Origin: CAYUNA01 sp047629355
GTDB lineage: Bacteria > Bacteroidota > Bacteroidia > Chitinophagales > Saprospiraceae
Assembly (NCBI GenBank): GCA_047629355.1
Contig: JBLHWU010000010.1
Coordinates: 1-45,652 of the forward strand
Length of the DNA stretch: 45,652 bases
Reading direction: 5' to 3'
Positions 27,290 through 35,279 of this stretch are shown here, piece by piece. Within the stretch, counting starts at the first letter, position 1; every line of letters starts with the position of its first letter. A model generated the notes under the pieces. The model was not told the DNA's origin, searched no databases, and saw nothing but the letters and a program-made list of their open reading frames with translations. The position numbers were made by a program, and so were the translations under genes.

Positions 27290-28156
27290 TTAATTTCTAA
27301 ATGCCCATTTTAAAAACTCAGGCATGGCCTTACCCCAAGTATATTGATTGTGATAGCCACCAATGATTTCATAATAGTGAATATCTTGTTCGCGGTCATA
27401 GCCCACTTTCGTCAATTCGTCAATCAAATCCAAGGTGTCATCAATCGAATCAATGATGCCATTATTATTTCGGTCGCTATCTTCGTCGTTGGTGCCTGTC
27501 TGAAACCAAAATTTCATGTCATCTCGTTTCGGACCTTTGGCAACTATCTCGTGCATTAAACGATGCGCATCGGGATTCTGCTGTGAGAAGGCTTTCGATC
27601 GCCACCACAGCGCACCAGAAAATACGCCTACTTTTCCAAAAATATCACCATGATTCCAAGCAATATCCATTGCCGATAAACCACCCAAAGAGAATCCAGC
27701 AATGCCTTGTTTTTGCTGTGCCGTCTCACAACGATAATGGCTCATTATATATGGTCTCAATTCACCGAGCAAAAACTTGGAATAAGACCACGCCTGACTA
27801 CCCCGCCCAGCATAATCTGCCTGTCGTTGGACCCCATATTCTTGCATTCGGTCGGCGGCGTGAACAGCGACGATTATTAATTCTTCAATTTCTTTATTTT
27901 GGTAAAGTGTATGCAATGTCTTTGCTAACTGAACAGCCTCCATATCTTGTCCATCATTAAAAAACAGCACGGGATACTTTTTCTCCCCTGTCTCATAAGC
28001 AGGTGGCAAGTATACATCAAAACGAATTTTTCGCTTCAATTTTTTAGAATTCAGATTATTATACTGATGGATGGCTATTTTTTCACGTTCAACCAAAATA
28101 AATTTGGCTTTTCTATGAAAAAAATTAAAAAAATATTGTTTGACCTCTTTTAGCAT
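27290..28156 (-). CDS. Putative esterase (EstD/feruloyl-esterase-like alpha/beta-hydrolase)
   Basis: This 288-residue protein of the PF00756-type esterase group has no clear signal peptide. It shows the strand-loop VYLPPAYETGEKKYPVLFFNDGQD, the nucleophile elbow GFSLGG (Ser156) and a catalytic His in GGYHNQYTW (His269). The acid is probably an Asp in the TGTNDEDSD segment (about 223-228). That segment continues into SDRNNNGIIDSIDDT, a Ca-binding-like Asp-rich loop that is unusual for the family. Such enzymes hydrolyse acyl esters or act on siderophore and sugar esters. It is divergently transcribed from a second alpha/beta-hydrolase that begins the ATP-grasp cluster, so it may belong to the same pathway. 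Confidence 0.85.
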   Translation of the reverse strand: MLKEVKQYFFNFFHRKAKFILVEREKIAIHQYNNLNSKKLKRKIRFDVYLPPAYETGEKKYPVLFFNDGQDMEAVQLAKTLHTLYQNKEIEELIIVAVHAADRMQEYGVQRQADYAGRGSQAWSYSKFLLGELRPYIMSHYRCETAQQKQGIAGFSLGGLSAMDIAWNHGDIFGKVGVFSGALWWRSKAFSQQNPDAHRLMHEIVAKGPKRDDMKFWFQTGTNDEDSDRNNNGIIDSIDDTLDLIDELTKVGYDREQDIHYYEIIGGYHNQYTWGKAMPEFLKWAFRN

Positions 28157-28521
28157 TCAAGATGAATTATTTTCTAAAGGATACCTTCGCCAAATTCTGT
28201 TTGGAAAACGAAATTCGAAACGGTACTTTATTTAGAATTTTAAAATAGAAAATATGCAACCTACTGAAAATCAATGGGTTTTAATTTGCAAATATGCGTA
28301 AAAACGCCCTAATTTTGCGCTTGTTCTTAAAAAGTCAATTTTTTTTTGAAACTTTTTATAAATATCTTATAAACATTTCAAAAAGAATAATCCCTACCTT
28401 TAAATATAGTCTTTAGAATTTGGTTTTTAGTCGTTACAATAATAGCACTGATTCTAACTTGAATATAGTGCATTATCAAAGATTAAAAAGCAATAAATCA
28501 GAGCCTAATTATCTTTTAATT
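28157..28521. other. Divergent intergenic region between two alpha/beta-hydrolase genes
   Basis: This is 365 bp of AT-rich sequence with no coding potential of its own. The reading frame of the plus-strand hydrolase is open back to 28420 but looks non-coding there. It must hold the promoters of both genes. No convincing TTTG-TAnnTTTG pair was found. Confidence 0.4.
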
Positions 28522-29232
28522 ATGACGTACAAAAAAGAATATATTAAATGGCATTCGCCAATTTTGGGCAAAGAAATGGAAATGCTTAAATTTGGTCATG
28601 CAGGTCGTCCAGTTGTTATTTTTCCAACGACGATGGGTCGCTATTGGGAAGTCAGTGACCTTGGTTTGGTGGATTCTGCCAAATGGTTTTTGGAGCAAGG
28701 TTTAGTGCAAATTTATTGCCCGGATAGTATCAATGACATGAGTTGGTACAATAAGGAAATGCATCCTAAAACACGAGTTTACAACCACACCAAATACGAT
28801 CAAATGTTGGTTGAAGAAGTGGTTGATTCTATTCGTCATAAAACGGGTTATGATAAATTGGTGATGGCAGGACCAAGTTTTGGAGGCTATCAAGCGGCTA
28901 ATTTCGCTTTTCGTCATCCAGAGCGCGTAAGTCATTTATTTAGCATGAGCGGCTCTTTCAATATCAAATCTTTCTTGGACGGCTATTACGATTCCAACGT
29001 TTACTTCAACAATCCAGTTGATTACGTTCCAAGTTTGGACAATCCAGAATTGCACAATATGAAAATCATTTTGGGTACTTCTGAATGGGATATTTTGAAA
29101 GAAGACAACGAGCAGATGTCAGGTATTTTGAAGGCTAAAGGCATTGACCACTGGTTGGATATGCGTGGTTGGATTAAGCATGACTGGCCGTTGTGGAATG
29201 AAATGTTCCCACATTATTTATCTTTGTTGTAG
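28522..29232 (+). CDS. Alpha/beta-hydrolase (esterase family)
   Basis: The start is taken at the ATG at 28522 (236 residues). The open frame continues 34 codons upstream, but that part is not protein-like and MTYKKEYIKW is a typical start for this group. The nucleophile elbow is GPSFGG (Ser119), and the order of candidate catalytic residues, Ser119, Asp190 (TSEWD) and His220 (IKHDW), fits a complete triad. There is no signal peptide, so it is probably cytoplasmic. It is the first of four plus-strand genes with an ATP-grasp ligase, a glutamine amidotransferase and a second ligase. A hydrolase in such a set could release, proofread or transfer an acyl or peptidyl intermediate, which is inference. 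Confidence 0.85.
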   Translation: MTYKKEYIKWHSPILGKEMEMLKFGHAGRPVVIFPTTMGRYWEVSDLGLVDSAKWFLEQGLVQIYCPDSINDMSWYNKEMHPKTRVYNHTKYDQMLVEEVVDSIRHKTGYDKLVMAGPSFGGYQAANFAFRHPERVSHLFSMSGSFNIKSFLDGYYDSNVYFNNPVDYVPSLDNPELHNMKIILGTSEWDILKEDNEQMSGILKAKGIDHWLDMRGWIKHDWPLWNEMFPHYLSLL

Positions 29233-29456
29233 TTATTGGTTATTCGTTGATTCGTTGATTGGTTCACATTTGTGGATGATTCCAGTTTTAGACGAAGTTG
29301 ACCACGACTATTTTTTTTAAATAAATTATTTTGACAGTAATTTTAAAGCTAAAAGTTTTCTGTCATCAAAATAAAAGACTGATAATCAATTTTGGAAAGG
29401 AATTTTAAATAATTGCTTAGCCAATGACGAATCATCAGTCATGAATCACCACTAAT

Positions 29457-30491
29457 ATGAAAAAAATAGGCATCCTTTTCGGAAAAGAGCGCAGTTTTCC
29501 GCAAGCAATTGTAGAGCGTATCAATTCAAAAAATATCAAAGGTATCACCGCTGAACCAGTTAAGGTAGCAGAGGTTATGCAAAATAAAGCGACAGATTAT
29601 GCGGTTATTTTTGACCGTATTTCTCAAGATGTTCCTTTCTATAGAGCATATTTGAAAAATGCAGCAGCGACGGGCACTGCGGTTATTAACAATCCATTTT
29701 GGTGGAGTGCAGATGAGAAGTTTTTCAACAATGTCTTAGCAGAACAAATTGGTGTTCCTGTACCCAAAACGGTAATTTTACCGTCCAAAGAACGACCAGA
29801 TGACACCAGCGCGGATTCTTTCACCAATATGGAGTTATTGGATTGGGACAAGATTATTGATTACGTCGGTGGTTTTCCAATGTGGATGAAGCCTCACGAT
29901 GGTGGCGGTTGGAAGAGTGTTTATAAGGTAGAAAGTTTGGAAGATATCTGGGAAGCATATAACGAAACAGAGCAGTTGGTGATGATGTTGCAAGAGGGTA
30001 TTGAATTTGACAGTTACTTTCGATGCTACTGTATTGGTGGGAAATATATCCGAATGATGGACTACGAACCACGCAATCCTCATCACTTGCGCTATGTTGC
30101 TGATTTTAAAGTTGGCGAAGAATTGTTGAACACAATGCGCGACTATGTGTTGAAGTTGAATCATGGTTTAGGGTATGATTTCAACACCGTAGAATTTGCC
30201 ATAAAAGATGGCATTCCTTATGCAATTGACTTCTGTAACCCAGCACCAGATGCAGACCTTAATTCTGTTGGCGAAGAGAATTTTGAATGGGTAGTAGAAA
30301 ATGCAGCGAATTATGCAATCGAGCGGGCACAATCGCAAAAACCTGGTCAGGATAATTTGACTTGGGGTACCTTTGTACGCAACGGCGTAATGACAAATGC
30401 ACCTGCACCTGCAAAGAAGCCTGCTGCCAAAAAAGCAGCTGTTAAAAAAGCGCCTGCAAAGCGCAAGCCGCAAGCAAAAAAAAGTCTTTAA
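29457..30491 (+). CDS. RimK-like ATP-grasp ligase with Lys/Ala/Pro-rich tail
   Basis: This is a 344-residue cytoplasmic ATP-grasp protein. The N-terminal pre-ATP-grasp domain reads MKKIGILFGKERSFPQA. The nucleotide-binding lysine is in MWMKPHDGGGW and the metal-binding region in FNTVEFAIKDGIPYAIDFCNPAPD (Glu, Asp and Asn ligands visible). Such enzymes ligate a carboxylate to an amine through an acyl-phosphate. The last ~30 residues (APAPAKKPAAKKAAVKKAPA...) form a histone-H1-like basic tail, unusual for the family and suggestive of nucleic-acid, polyanion or surface binding. It is the second gene of the plus-strand cluster, 224 bp after the hydrolase and 169 bp before the amidotransferase. 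The substrate is unknown. Confidence 0.85.
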   Translation: MKKIGILFGKERSFPQAIVERINSKNIKGITAEPVKVAEVMQNKATDYAVIFDRISQDVPFYRAYLKNAAATGTAVINNPFWWSADEKFFNNVLAEQIGVPVPKTVILPSKERPDDTSADSFTNMELLDWDKIIDYVGGFPMWMKPHDGGGWKSVYKVESLEDIWEAYNETEQLVMMLQEGIEFDSYFRCYCIGGKYIRMMDYEPRNPHHLRYVADFKVGEELLNTMRDYVLKLNHGLGYDFNTVEFAIKDGIPYAIDFCNPAPDADLNSVGEENFEWVVENAANYAIERAQSQKPGQDNLTWGTFVRNGVMTNAPAPAKKPAAKKAAVKKAPAKRKPQAKKSL

Positions 30492-30501
30492 AAGAAGATA
30501 G

Positions 30502-30579
30502 AAGTCAAACTATTTCATTGTCAGAAGTCAGATAGAATACGTTTAAAATCTGACCTCTGACAAGGAAATAGTCTAACTT
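30502..30579. repeat. Inverted repeat related to the one at 17.3 kb
   Basis: Arms of about 32 nt beginning AAGTCAAACTATTTC and ending GAAATAGTCTAACTT are mirrored imperfectly and contain GTCAGAAGTCAGA / TCTGACCTCTGAC. It fills the gap between the ATP-grasp and amidotransferase genes of the same strand and could modulate read-through. Confidence 0.55.
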
Positions 30580-30660
30580 CTGACCTCTTTCTATTTATCA
30601 ATACTGGACTCACGATACACCTCCAAAAGAATCACCAGACACCGTGAATATAATTTATCT

Positions 30661-31479
30661 ATGAAAAAATTACAATTAGCCATCCTCGATTTGTACGATG
30701 GCACACCCAATCAAGGAATGAGATGTATCAAGGAAATTGTTGACCAATTTTCAGGAGACATCGAATGGAAAGTATTTGATACGCGCGGGAAGGCAGAAAT
30801 TCCTGATTTGGCGGCTTACGATATTTTTATCGGTACTGGTGGTCCAGGTAGTCCTCACGATGGTGATGGCGTTTGGGATGCGGCGTATTTTGATTTGATG
30901 CAGCGTGTATGGGAACACAATCAGCAAACGATTGAGGATAAGAAATTTATGTTTTTTATCTGTCATTCCTTTCAAATGGCTGTTCGACATTTCAAAATTG
31001 CGACTGTTAATCGTCGAAAATCTATGTCTTTCGGGACTTTTCCAGTTCACAAAACAGACTTTGGTAAGCGCGAATGGATTTTTGAAATGATGCCGACACC
31101 GTTTTGGATAGCTGATTTCAGAGATTGGCAGGTTGTGAAACCTGATTATGAGCAGTTGATGGAATTAGGTGCAAAAATTTTATTACGAGAAAAGATTCGT
31201 CCGCAAATTCCTTTGGAACGTGCGATTATGGGCATTCGTTTTTCTAATGAAATGTTTGGTACGCAGTTTCATCCCGAAGCAGACCCGGAAGGCATGCTGG
31301 TTCATTTTCAAGATGAAAAACGTAGGACAAATATCGAAGAAGAGCATGGTGTTGAGAAATACGATGAGATGATAAATGACTTACAAGACCCACAAAAAAT
31401 TCCCCTGACACACTCAATGGTATTGCCGTTGTTTTTGAGAAATGCTGTAGAATCACTGCAAAAAGCAGTACTTATTTAA
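30661..31479 (+). CDS. Class I glutamine amidotransferase (GATase1)
   Basis: This 272-residue protein has the GATase1 fold order: DIFIGTGGPGSPHDG oxyanion loop, nucleophile elbow FFICHSFQM (Cys101) and the His/Glu pair in GTQFHPEADPEG (His204, Glu206). The triad is intact. The elbow ICHSFQ departs from the usual GICxGHQ, so it may hydrolyse an amide or gamma-glutamyl compound other than free glutamine. It has no signal peptide and is cytoplasmic. Between two ATP-grasp-type ligase genes it is likely to supply ammonia to, or remove a gamma-glutamyl protecting group from, their product (inference). Confidence 0.87.
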   Translation: MKKLQLAILDLYDGTPNQGMRCIKEIVDQFSGDIEWKVFDTRGKAEIPDLAAYDIFIGTGGPGSPHDGDGVWDAAYFDLMQRVWEHNQQTIEDKKFMFFICHSFQMAVRHFKIATVNRRKSMSFGTFPVHKTDFGKREWIFEMMPTPFWIADFRDWQVVKPDYEQLMELGAKILLREKIRPQIPLERAIMGIRFSNEMFGTQFHPEADPEGMLVHFQDEKRRTNIEEEHGVEKYDEMINDLQDPQKIPLTHSMVLPLFLRNAVESLQKAVLI

Positions 31480-31484
31480 TATGT

Positions 31485-31569
31485 AATGAAAAATTAAGAA
31501 TGGAGAATGAAGAATTAGGCTGATGCAAAGTATTTTTAGCAGCTAATTCTTCATTCTTAATTTTTCATT
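31485..31569. repeat. AATGAAAAATTAAGAATG inverted repeat
   Basis: The left arm starts AATGAAAAATTAAGAATG and the right arm is its inverse (CATTCTTAATTTTTCATT), with a 7-nt internal extra in the left arm. It lies between the amidotransferase and the second ligase gene. Similar AATTAAGAATGA words are common at gene ends in Bacteroidota. Confidence 0.5.
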
Positions 31570-31583
31570 CTTAATTTAAAAAA

Positions 31584-32777
31584 ATGGTCTCCCATATTCG
31601 TCAAGCGTTTAACGCTAACTTTACTGACGCAAAATATCAGGCACTTTTACGCGATGTAGAAGCGGCTTGGAATCACCTGCCTCCTTTTAAAATTTGTGAA
31701 ACGCCGATTTTCTTCGGTAAAGACATCCGAAAAAAGTTGTTTGATGCTTGCGAGCAAATCAGCGATGTTTTGGTACGTCCTGATTTCAAGGAATTGTCTA
31801 AAAATGCTTTGTTGAAAGGGCAAGTCGTGCCTAACGAAGATGACCATACCTTGTTCTTGCAAATGGATTTTGGCATCTGTGAAAATGAACATGGCAATTT
31901 GACACCGCAATTGATTGAGGCGCAGGGCTTTCCGTCGTTGTATTTTTATCAAAATTTATTAGCGGAACAATATCAGAAACATTTCGATATTCCTGATAAT
32001 TATTCGCACCTTTTTGGCGGCTTGACTTCTGAAAGTTATTTAGAGTTGTTACGTAAAAATATTGTTGGGGATTCCAAAAAAGAGAATGTAATTTTATTGG
32101 AAGTTGAGCCGAGTACGCAAGCAACACGAATTGATTTTCACGGGGCGGAACATTATTTAGGTATCAAAACCAAGTGCATTTCTGATATTATAAAAATTGA
32201 CAACGACGTTTTTTATAAAGATGAAACGGGTAAATTAATTCAAGTTGAGCGCATCGTCAATCGAGTGATTTTTGATGAATTAATTAAGCGGGATGATTTG
32301 AAACGACAGTTTTATTTTACGCAAGAGGCGAATGTGAACTGGGTCGGTCATCCAAACTGGTTTTTTAGAATTAGTAAGCATACCATGCCGATTTTAAAAA
32401 GTCAATATGTACCAGATTCTTTCTTTTTGAGTGAATTGCAAACGATTCCAACTGATTTACATAATTACGTATTGAAGCCGCTGTATTCCTTCGCGGGGTC
32501 GGGTGTGATTATTAATTTGAATCGCTATGATTTGGATATGATAAAAGACCCAGAGAATTATATTTTGCAACGAAAAGTAGCTTACGCACCGATTATCGAA
32601 ACACCAGATGGCAAAGCGAAGTGCGAGGTTCGGATGCTGATGTTGTGGGAAAAAGGCGCGGCGCGACCACGGATTATTAATAACTTGACGCGATTGACGA
32701 AAGGGGAAATGGTGGGTGTGAAGTATAATATAGGTAAGACTTGGGTTGGTGGGAGTGTTGGGTTTTTTGAACAGTAG
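31584..32777 (+). CDS. Divergent ATP-grasp-like ligase
   Basis: This 397-residue cytoplasmic protein has a C-terminal ATP-grasp-like core: a putative nucleotide Lys in VLKPLYSFAGSGV, then ENYILQRKVAYAP, then KCEVRMLMLWE and NNLTRLTKGEMVGVKYN, which provide acidic and Asn residues in the expected order for metal binding. The N-terminal half (DFGICENEHGNLTPQLIEAQGFPSLYFYQNL) resembles the substrate domain of glutathionylspermidine-synthetase-like or circularly permuted ATP-grasps. It is the last gene of the cluster and ends before a strong palindromic terminator. It probably forms an amide bond with a substrate made or released by the neighbouring enzymes. Family assignment is moderate. Confidence 0.7.
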   Translation: MVSHIRQAFNANFTDAKYQALLRDVEAAWNHLPPFKICETPIFFGKDIRKKLFDACEQISDVLVRPDFKELSKNALLKGQVVPNEDDHTLFLQMDFGICENEHGNLTPQLIEAQGFPSLYFYQNLLAEQYQKHFDIPDNYSHLFGGLTSESYLELLRKNIVGDSKKENVILLEVEPSTQATRIDFHGAEHYLGIKTKCISDIIKIDNDVFYKDETGKLIQVERIVNRVIFDELIKRDDLKRQFYFTQEANVNWVGHPNWFFRISKHTMPILKSQYVPDSFFLSELQTIPTDLHNYVLKPLYSFAGSGVIINLNRYDLDMIKDPENYILQRKVAYAPIIETPDGKAKCEVRMLMLWEKGAARPRIINNLTRLTKGEMVGVKYNIGKTWVGGSVGFFEQ

Positions 32778-32797
32778 GTTATGGTTTCTATTGCGCT

Positions 32798-32832
32798 AAT
32801 TAAGGAGGTTACTTAAAGTAACCTCCTTAATT
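32798..32832. terminator. Strong terminator after the ATP-grasp cluster (17-bp perfect stem)
   Basis: AATTAAGGAGGTTACTT and its exact complement are separated by one A. It lies 20 bp after the stop of the last cluster gene and marks the cluster's 3' boundary. Confidence 0.8.
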
Positions 32833-32916
32833 TAACTCACCCAGATTGCAATATATTCCGATGTTTTAGAAAAAAATTGTACTATTGCCGTTGATAATTT
32901 CAGAAAATATAGGAGT

Positions 32917-34014
32917 ATGACAAATGATTTTTCAAATAAAATAGAACGATTGGAGCTGGAAAATTTCACCTGCTTTTCAAAAGTGGTGTTTGAGTTTTCA
33001 TCAGGCATCAATGTTTTTATTGGAGAAAATGGGACGGGGAAAACGCATTTGTTGAAGGTGTTGTATGCGGCAATGTTGGCGAATCGGGCTTATGAGGAGG
33101 TAGAAACAATAGAGAAAAATGGTATAACTTCTTCTTCAAGGGGTAATTTTTATATAGAATTATGGCAAGAAGTATTCCTTTTAATGTCTACAGAAATTAG
33201 AAGTAAATTTTCAAAATTAAAAAACACGGAGGATGTAAAAATAAAGTTAGAAATAGGGAATCAGTCATTTTTGACCAAAATAAAAGAGAATCACTTATGG
33301 ACAGGTCCTACTTTTCAAAATATGAATAGACTGGACAGCCAACCTTTCTTTCTCCCGCCAAACGAAATGCTCTCCTGGTATCGCAGGTTCGTAAATATTT
33401 TCTAAAAATTCCAAATTGATTTAGATAGAACTTACCGAGACTTAGCCATTGCTTTAGGTGGAAACTTACTGGATAACAGCTATTTAGAAGAAGCACAAAA
33501 GCTAACAACGGAACTGGAAGAAGCGATTGGTGCAAAAATTATCAAGAAAGCGGATGGCAAATTTTGTTTCCAATTTAAAAATGGGAATGAAGTTTCGTCA
33601 GGGACAAATGCGCAAGGCATTAATAAATTAGGTCAAATCATTTACCTCATTCAATCGGGGGCGATAGATAAAAATACCATTCTTTTTTGGGATGAACCTG
33701 AAGCGAATTTAAATCCAAAATACATTTTAAAAGTTGTTCAATTTTTGAAAGTGCTGGCAAATGCAGGCTGTCAAATATTCGTTTCTACGCATAATTATTT
33801 AGTAGCTTACGAGTTGTCTTTGATGTCAGAATATCGCGATGTGCAAGAGGATATTCCAGATATTAAGTTTTTTGGTTTGTATAAAAATGAAGCGGGAACG
33901 ATTGTTAAAGAAGGAAAAACGATGCACGATTTGGATGATGACCCAATTTTAAATGCGCATTACGAAACAGGCGAAAAACTAACACAAAAACAACTTGAAC
34001 AAGACCACCAATGA
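32917..34014 (+). pseudogene. AAA (RecF/OLD-like) ATPase broken by one in-frame TAA
   Basis: A single frame of 366 codons is interrupted only by a TAA at 33403-33405. Before it are IERLELENFTCFSKVVFEF and Walker A GENGTGKT (residues 36-43). After it, in the same frame, are a helical region, the GINKLGQ motif, Walker B ILFWDEPEANLNP and VSTHNYLVAYEL (sensor/D-loop region), through to the natural stop. The TAA falls in ...VNIF-stop-KFQID..., where a Glu (GAA) or Gln (CAA) would fit with a one-base change. It overlaps the next gene by four bases (ATGA), showing it was one translational unit with a nuclease-like protein. ATPase plus nuclease pairs of this type are typical defence or toxin modules. 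Sequencing error cannot be excluded. Confidence 0.8.
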
Positions 34015-34549
34015 CTATCACAGAAAGCAAACTTAAATTCGATTTTGCGGATGCGAATTGGAAAAATATCATCAAGTACCATGAAACGAAGACTTTTAAA
34101 AATTTAACAGCTGGGATTAAACATACAAAAGGCGTGGATTTTATAGGTATTTTAGAAGGAAAATCCTTGTGCATTTTTGAAGTTAAAAATTTCCGAACGC
34201 CTAAAGATGGAACGCGACCAAATCCAGATGATAGAGAAATGAAGTTGGAAGATGAGATTGCTCAAAAAGTAAGAGATTCCATTATTGGCATAGCCTCGGG
34301 CGCGAAGAATTCAACTAATGATAAAGCGGACTTTCAAGCAATGATACCTTTTTTTATAAATCAGAAATCCATTCAAATTATTTTCTGGTTAGAGGAAGAT
34401 GAAATTATTTTAAAAAGTAAATTTTACAAGAAAAAATTGGATGCTCGTAAAAATAAATTAAAAAAAAACTCAAATGGTTGTCTTCTAATGTGCATATTTT
34501 GAATACGAAAAACAATTATTTTAAAGGATTGACCGTGAATTTTACGTGA
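34011..34549 (+). pseudogene. PD-(D/E)xK nuclease-like partner of the ATPase, frameshifted in a poly-A run
   Basis: The intact frame from 34011 ends prematurely at 34502 (163 residues). Adding one A to the run of nine A at 34460-34468 extends it naturally (KKLKWLSSNVHILN ... GLTVNFT) to a TGA at 34547-34549. Residues 43-59 read VDFIGILEGKSLCIFEVK, giving Asp43 and ExK (Glu57, Lys59), the core of a PD-(D/E)xK nuclease fold. Further on is IQIIFWLEED. The start overlaps the ATPase stop (ATGA), so the two were co-translated. The frameshift could be a real lesion, slippage-controlled expression or a homopolymer sequencing error. The restored end overlaps the convergent membrane-protein gene by 8 bp. 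Confidence 0.65.
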
Positions 34550-35084
34550 ATTTCTCCTTTCTAAAATGCTCCAAAATATAATACCCCGAAAACAAACCAA
34601 ACATCAAATTCAATCCAAAAAATATCCAATTCGGTTCTAAATAACTATAAGCTGCAATCAAAATACTACCCGCCGTCAGCGCGACACTTCGCCGCAAAGT
34701 CCCCATTTTAAAAGCATATCCAAAAGCAATGATGATTAAACCCAACACAAAAATAATGATTGTAGGGTCAGTGAATTCAAAGAGTGACCAAATGATAAGT
34801 CCTGTTCCTGCGACTGCTAAAATGGACGTTTTTAAACGGTCATTCCAAGTCGTCATCATTAGAATACAGGAGATGAGGACGAGTATTTCTAAGATTACGT
34901 AGAAGATTTTACCGTCATTTAAATATCCCAAAATAGCATACATCAACATCACCACCGCACCGATAGCAAAGAGCCAGTTTTTAATGGACTGCGTTGGTTT
35001 GGAGTTATCACCGCTGTCTTTCCAGGCTGCACCGACGACTAAAATGATAGAACCGATGATGCCAGTTAGTAAAATATAATTCAT
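34542..35084 (-). CDS. Small integral membrane protein of unknown function
   Basis: This 180-residue protein has about six predicted membrane helices. The first follows the start (ILLTGIIGSIILVVGAAW). The rest alternate with short loops (WLFAIGAVVMLMYAIL; VILEILVLISCILMM; TSILAVAGTGLIIWSLF; IIIFVLGLIIIAFGYAF; VALTAGSILIAAYSYL). The C-terminus is basic and cytoplasmic (LEHFRKEKF). It resembles small CAL67264-type or SMR-like membrane proteins of Bacteroidetes, but I cannot name it. A TTGCTA hexanucleotide repeat (35086-35109) lies directly before the start codon. Confidence 0.75.
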   Translation of the reverse strand: MNYILLTGIIGSIILVVGAAWKDSGDNSKPTQSIKNWLFAIGAVVMLMYAILGYLNDGKIFYVILEILVLISCILMMTTWNDRLKTSILAVAGTGLIIWSLFEFTDPTIIIFVLGLIIIAFGYAFKMGTLRRSVALTAGSILIAAYSYLEPNWIFFGLNLMFGLFSGYYILEHFRKEKFT

Positions 35085-35085
35085 G

Positions 35086-35109
35086 TTGCTATTGCTATTG
35101 CTATTGCTT
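35086..35109. repeat. Hexanucleotide tandem repeat (TTGCTA)3-4 at a start codon
   Basis: Three perfect copies of TTGCTA plus a TTGCTT begin one base upstream of the minus-strand ATG at 35084. On the coding strand the leader reads AGCAATAGCAATAGCAATAGCAAC then ATG. Gain or loss of a unit would change leader length in steps of six without altering the protein. Confidence 0.6.
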
Positions 35110-35154
35110 ATTTCTTATTGAAAGAATAAAATTTTAAATGAATAAAGTAATAAT

Positions 35155-35252
35155 GCGCATTGCCTGCGGCAGTGCGGGCGTTTTTCTAAGGGACAAAACA
35201 GTTTTTTACAAAACTATTTTTTCGCTCAAACACCCTTTCTCAAACACCCTTT
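35155..35252. repeat. GC-rich REP-like hairpin plus 14-bp tandem duplication
   Basis: CGCATTGCC-TGC-GGCAGTGCG (about 35156-35176) is the third copy of the GC hairpin also seen at 4.71 and 8.26 kb. It is followed by AAGGGACAAAA, also adjacent to the 8.26-kb copy in reverse. Further on, CTCAAACACCCTTT is duplicated in tandem (35225-35238, 35239-35252). This lies in the 195-bp gap between trkA and the membrane-protein gene. Confidence 0.5.
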
Positions 35253-35279
35253 CTCAAAAAGCATTAAAACTACACTTTT

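Noticed and set aside
28420..28521. Upstream extension of the plus-strand alpha/beta-hydrolase (34 extra codons)
   Set aside because: The extra sequence lacks signal or domain character and lies in AT-rich promoter DNA. The ATG at 28522 starts the typical sequence.
32911..32915. AGGAG before the ATPase ATG as a Shine-Dalgarno site
   Set aside because: It is only one base from the ATG, too close to function, and Bacteroidota rarely use SD sites.
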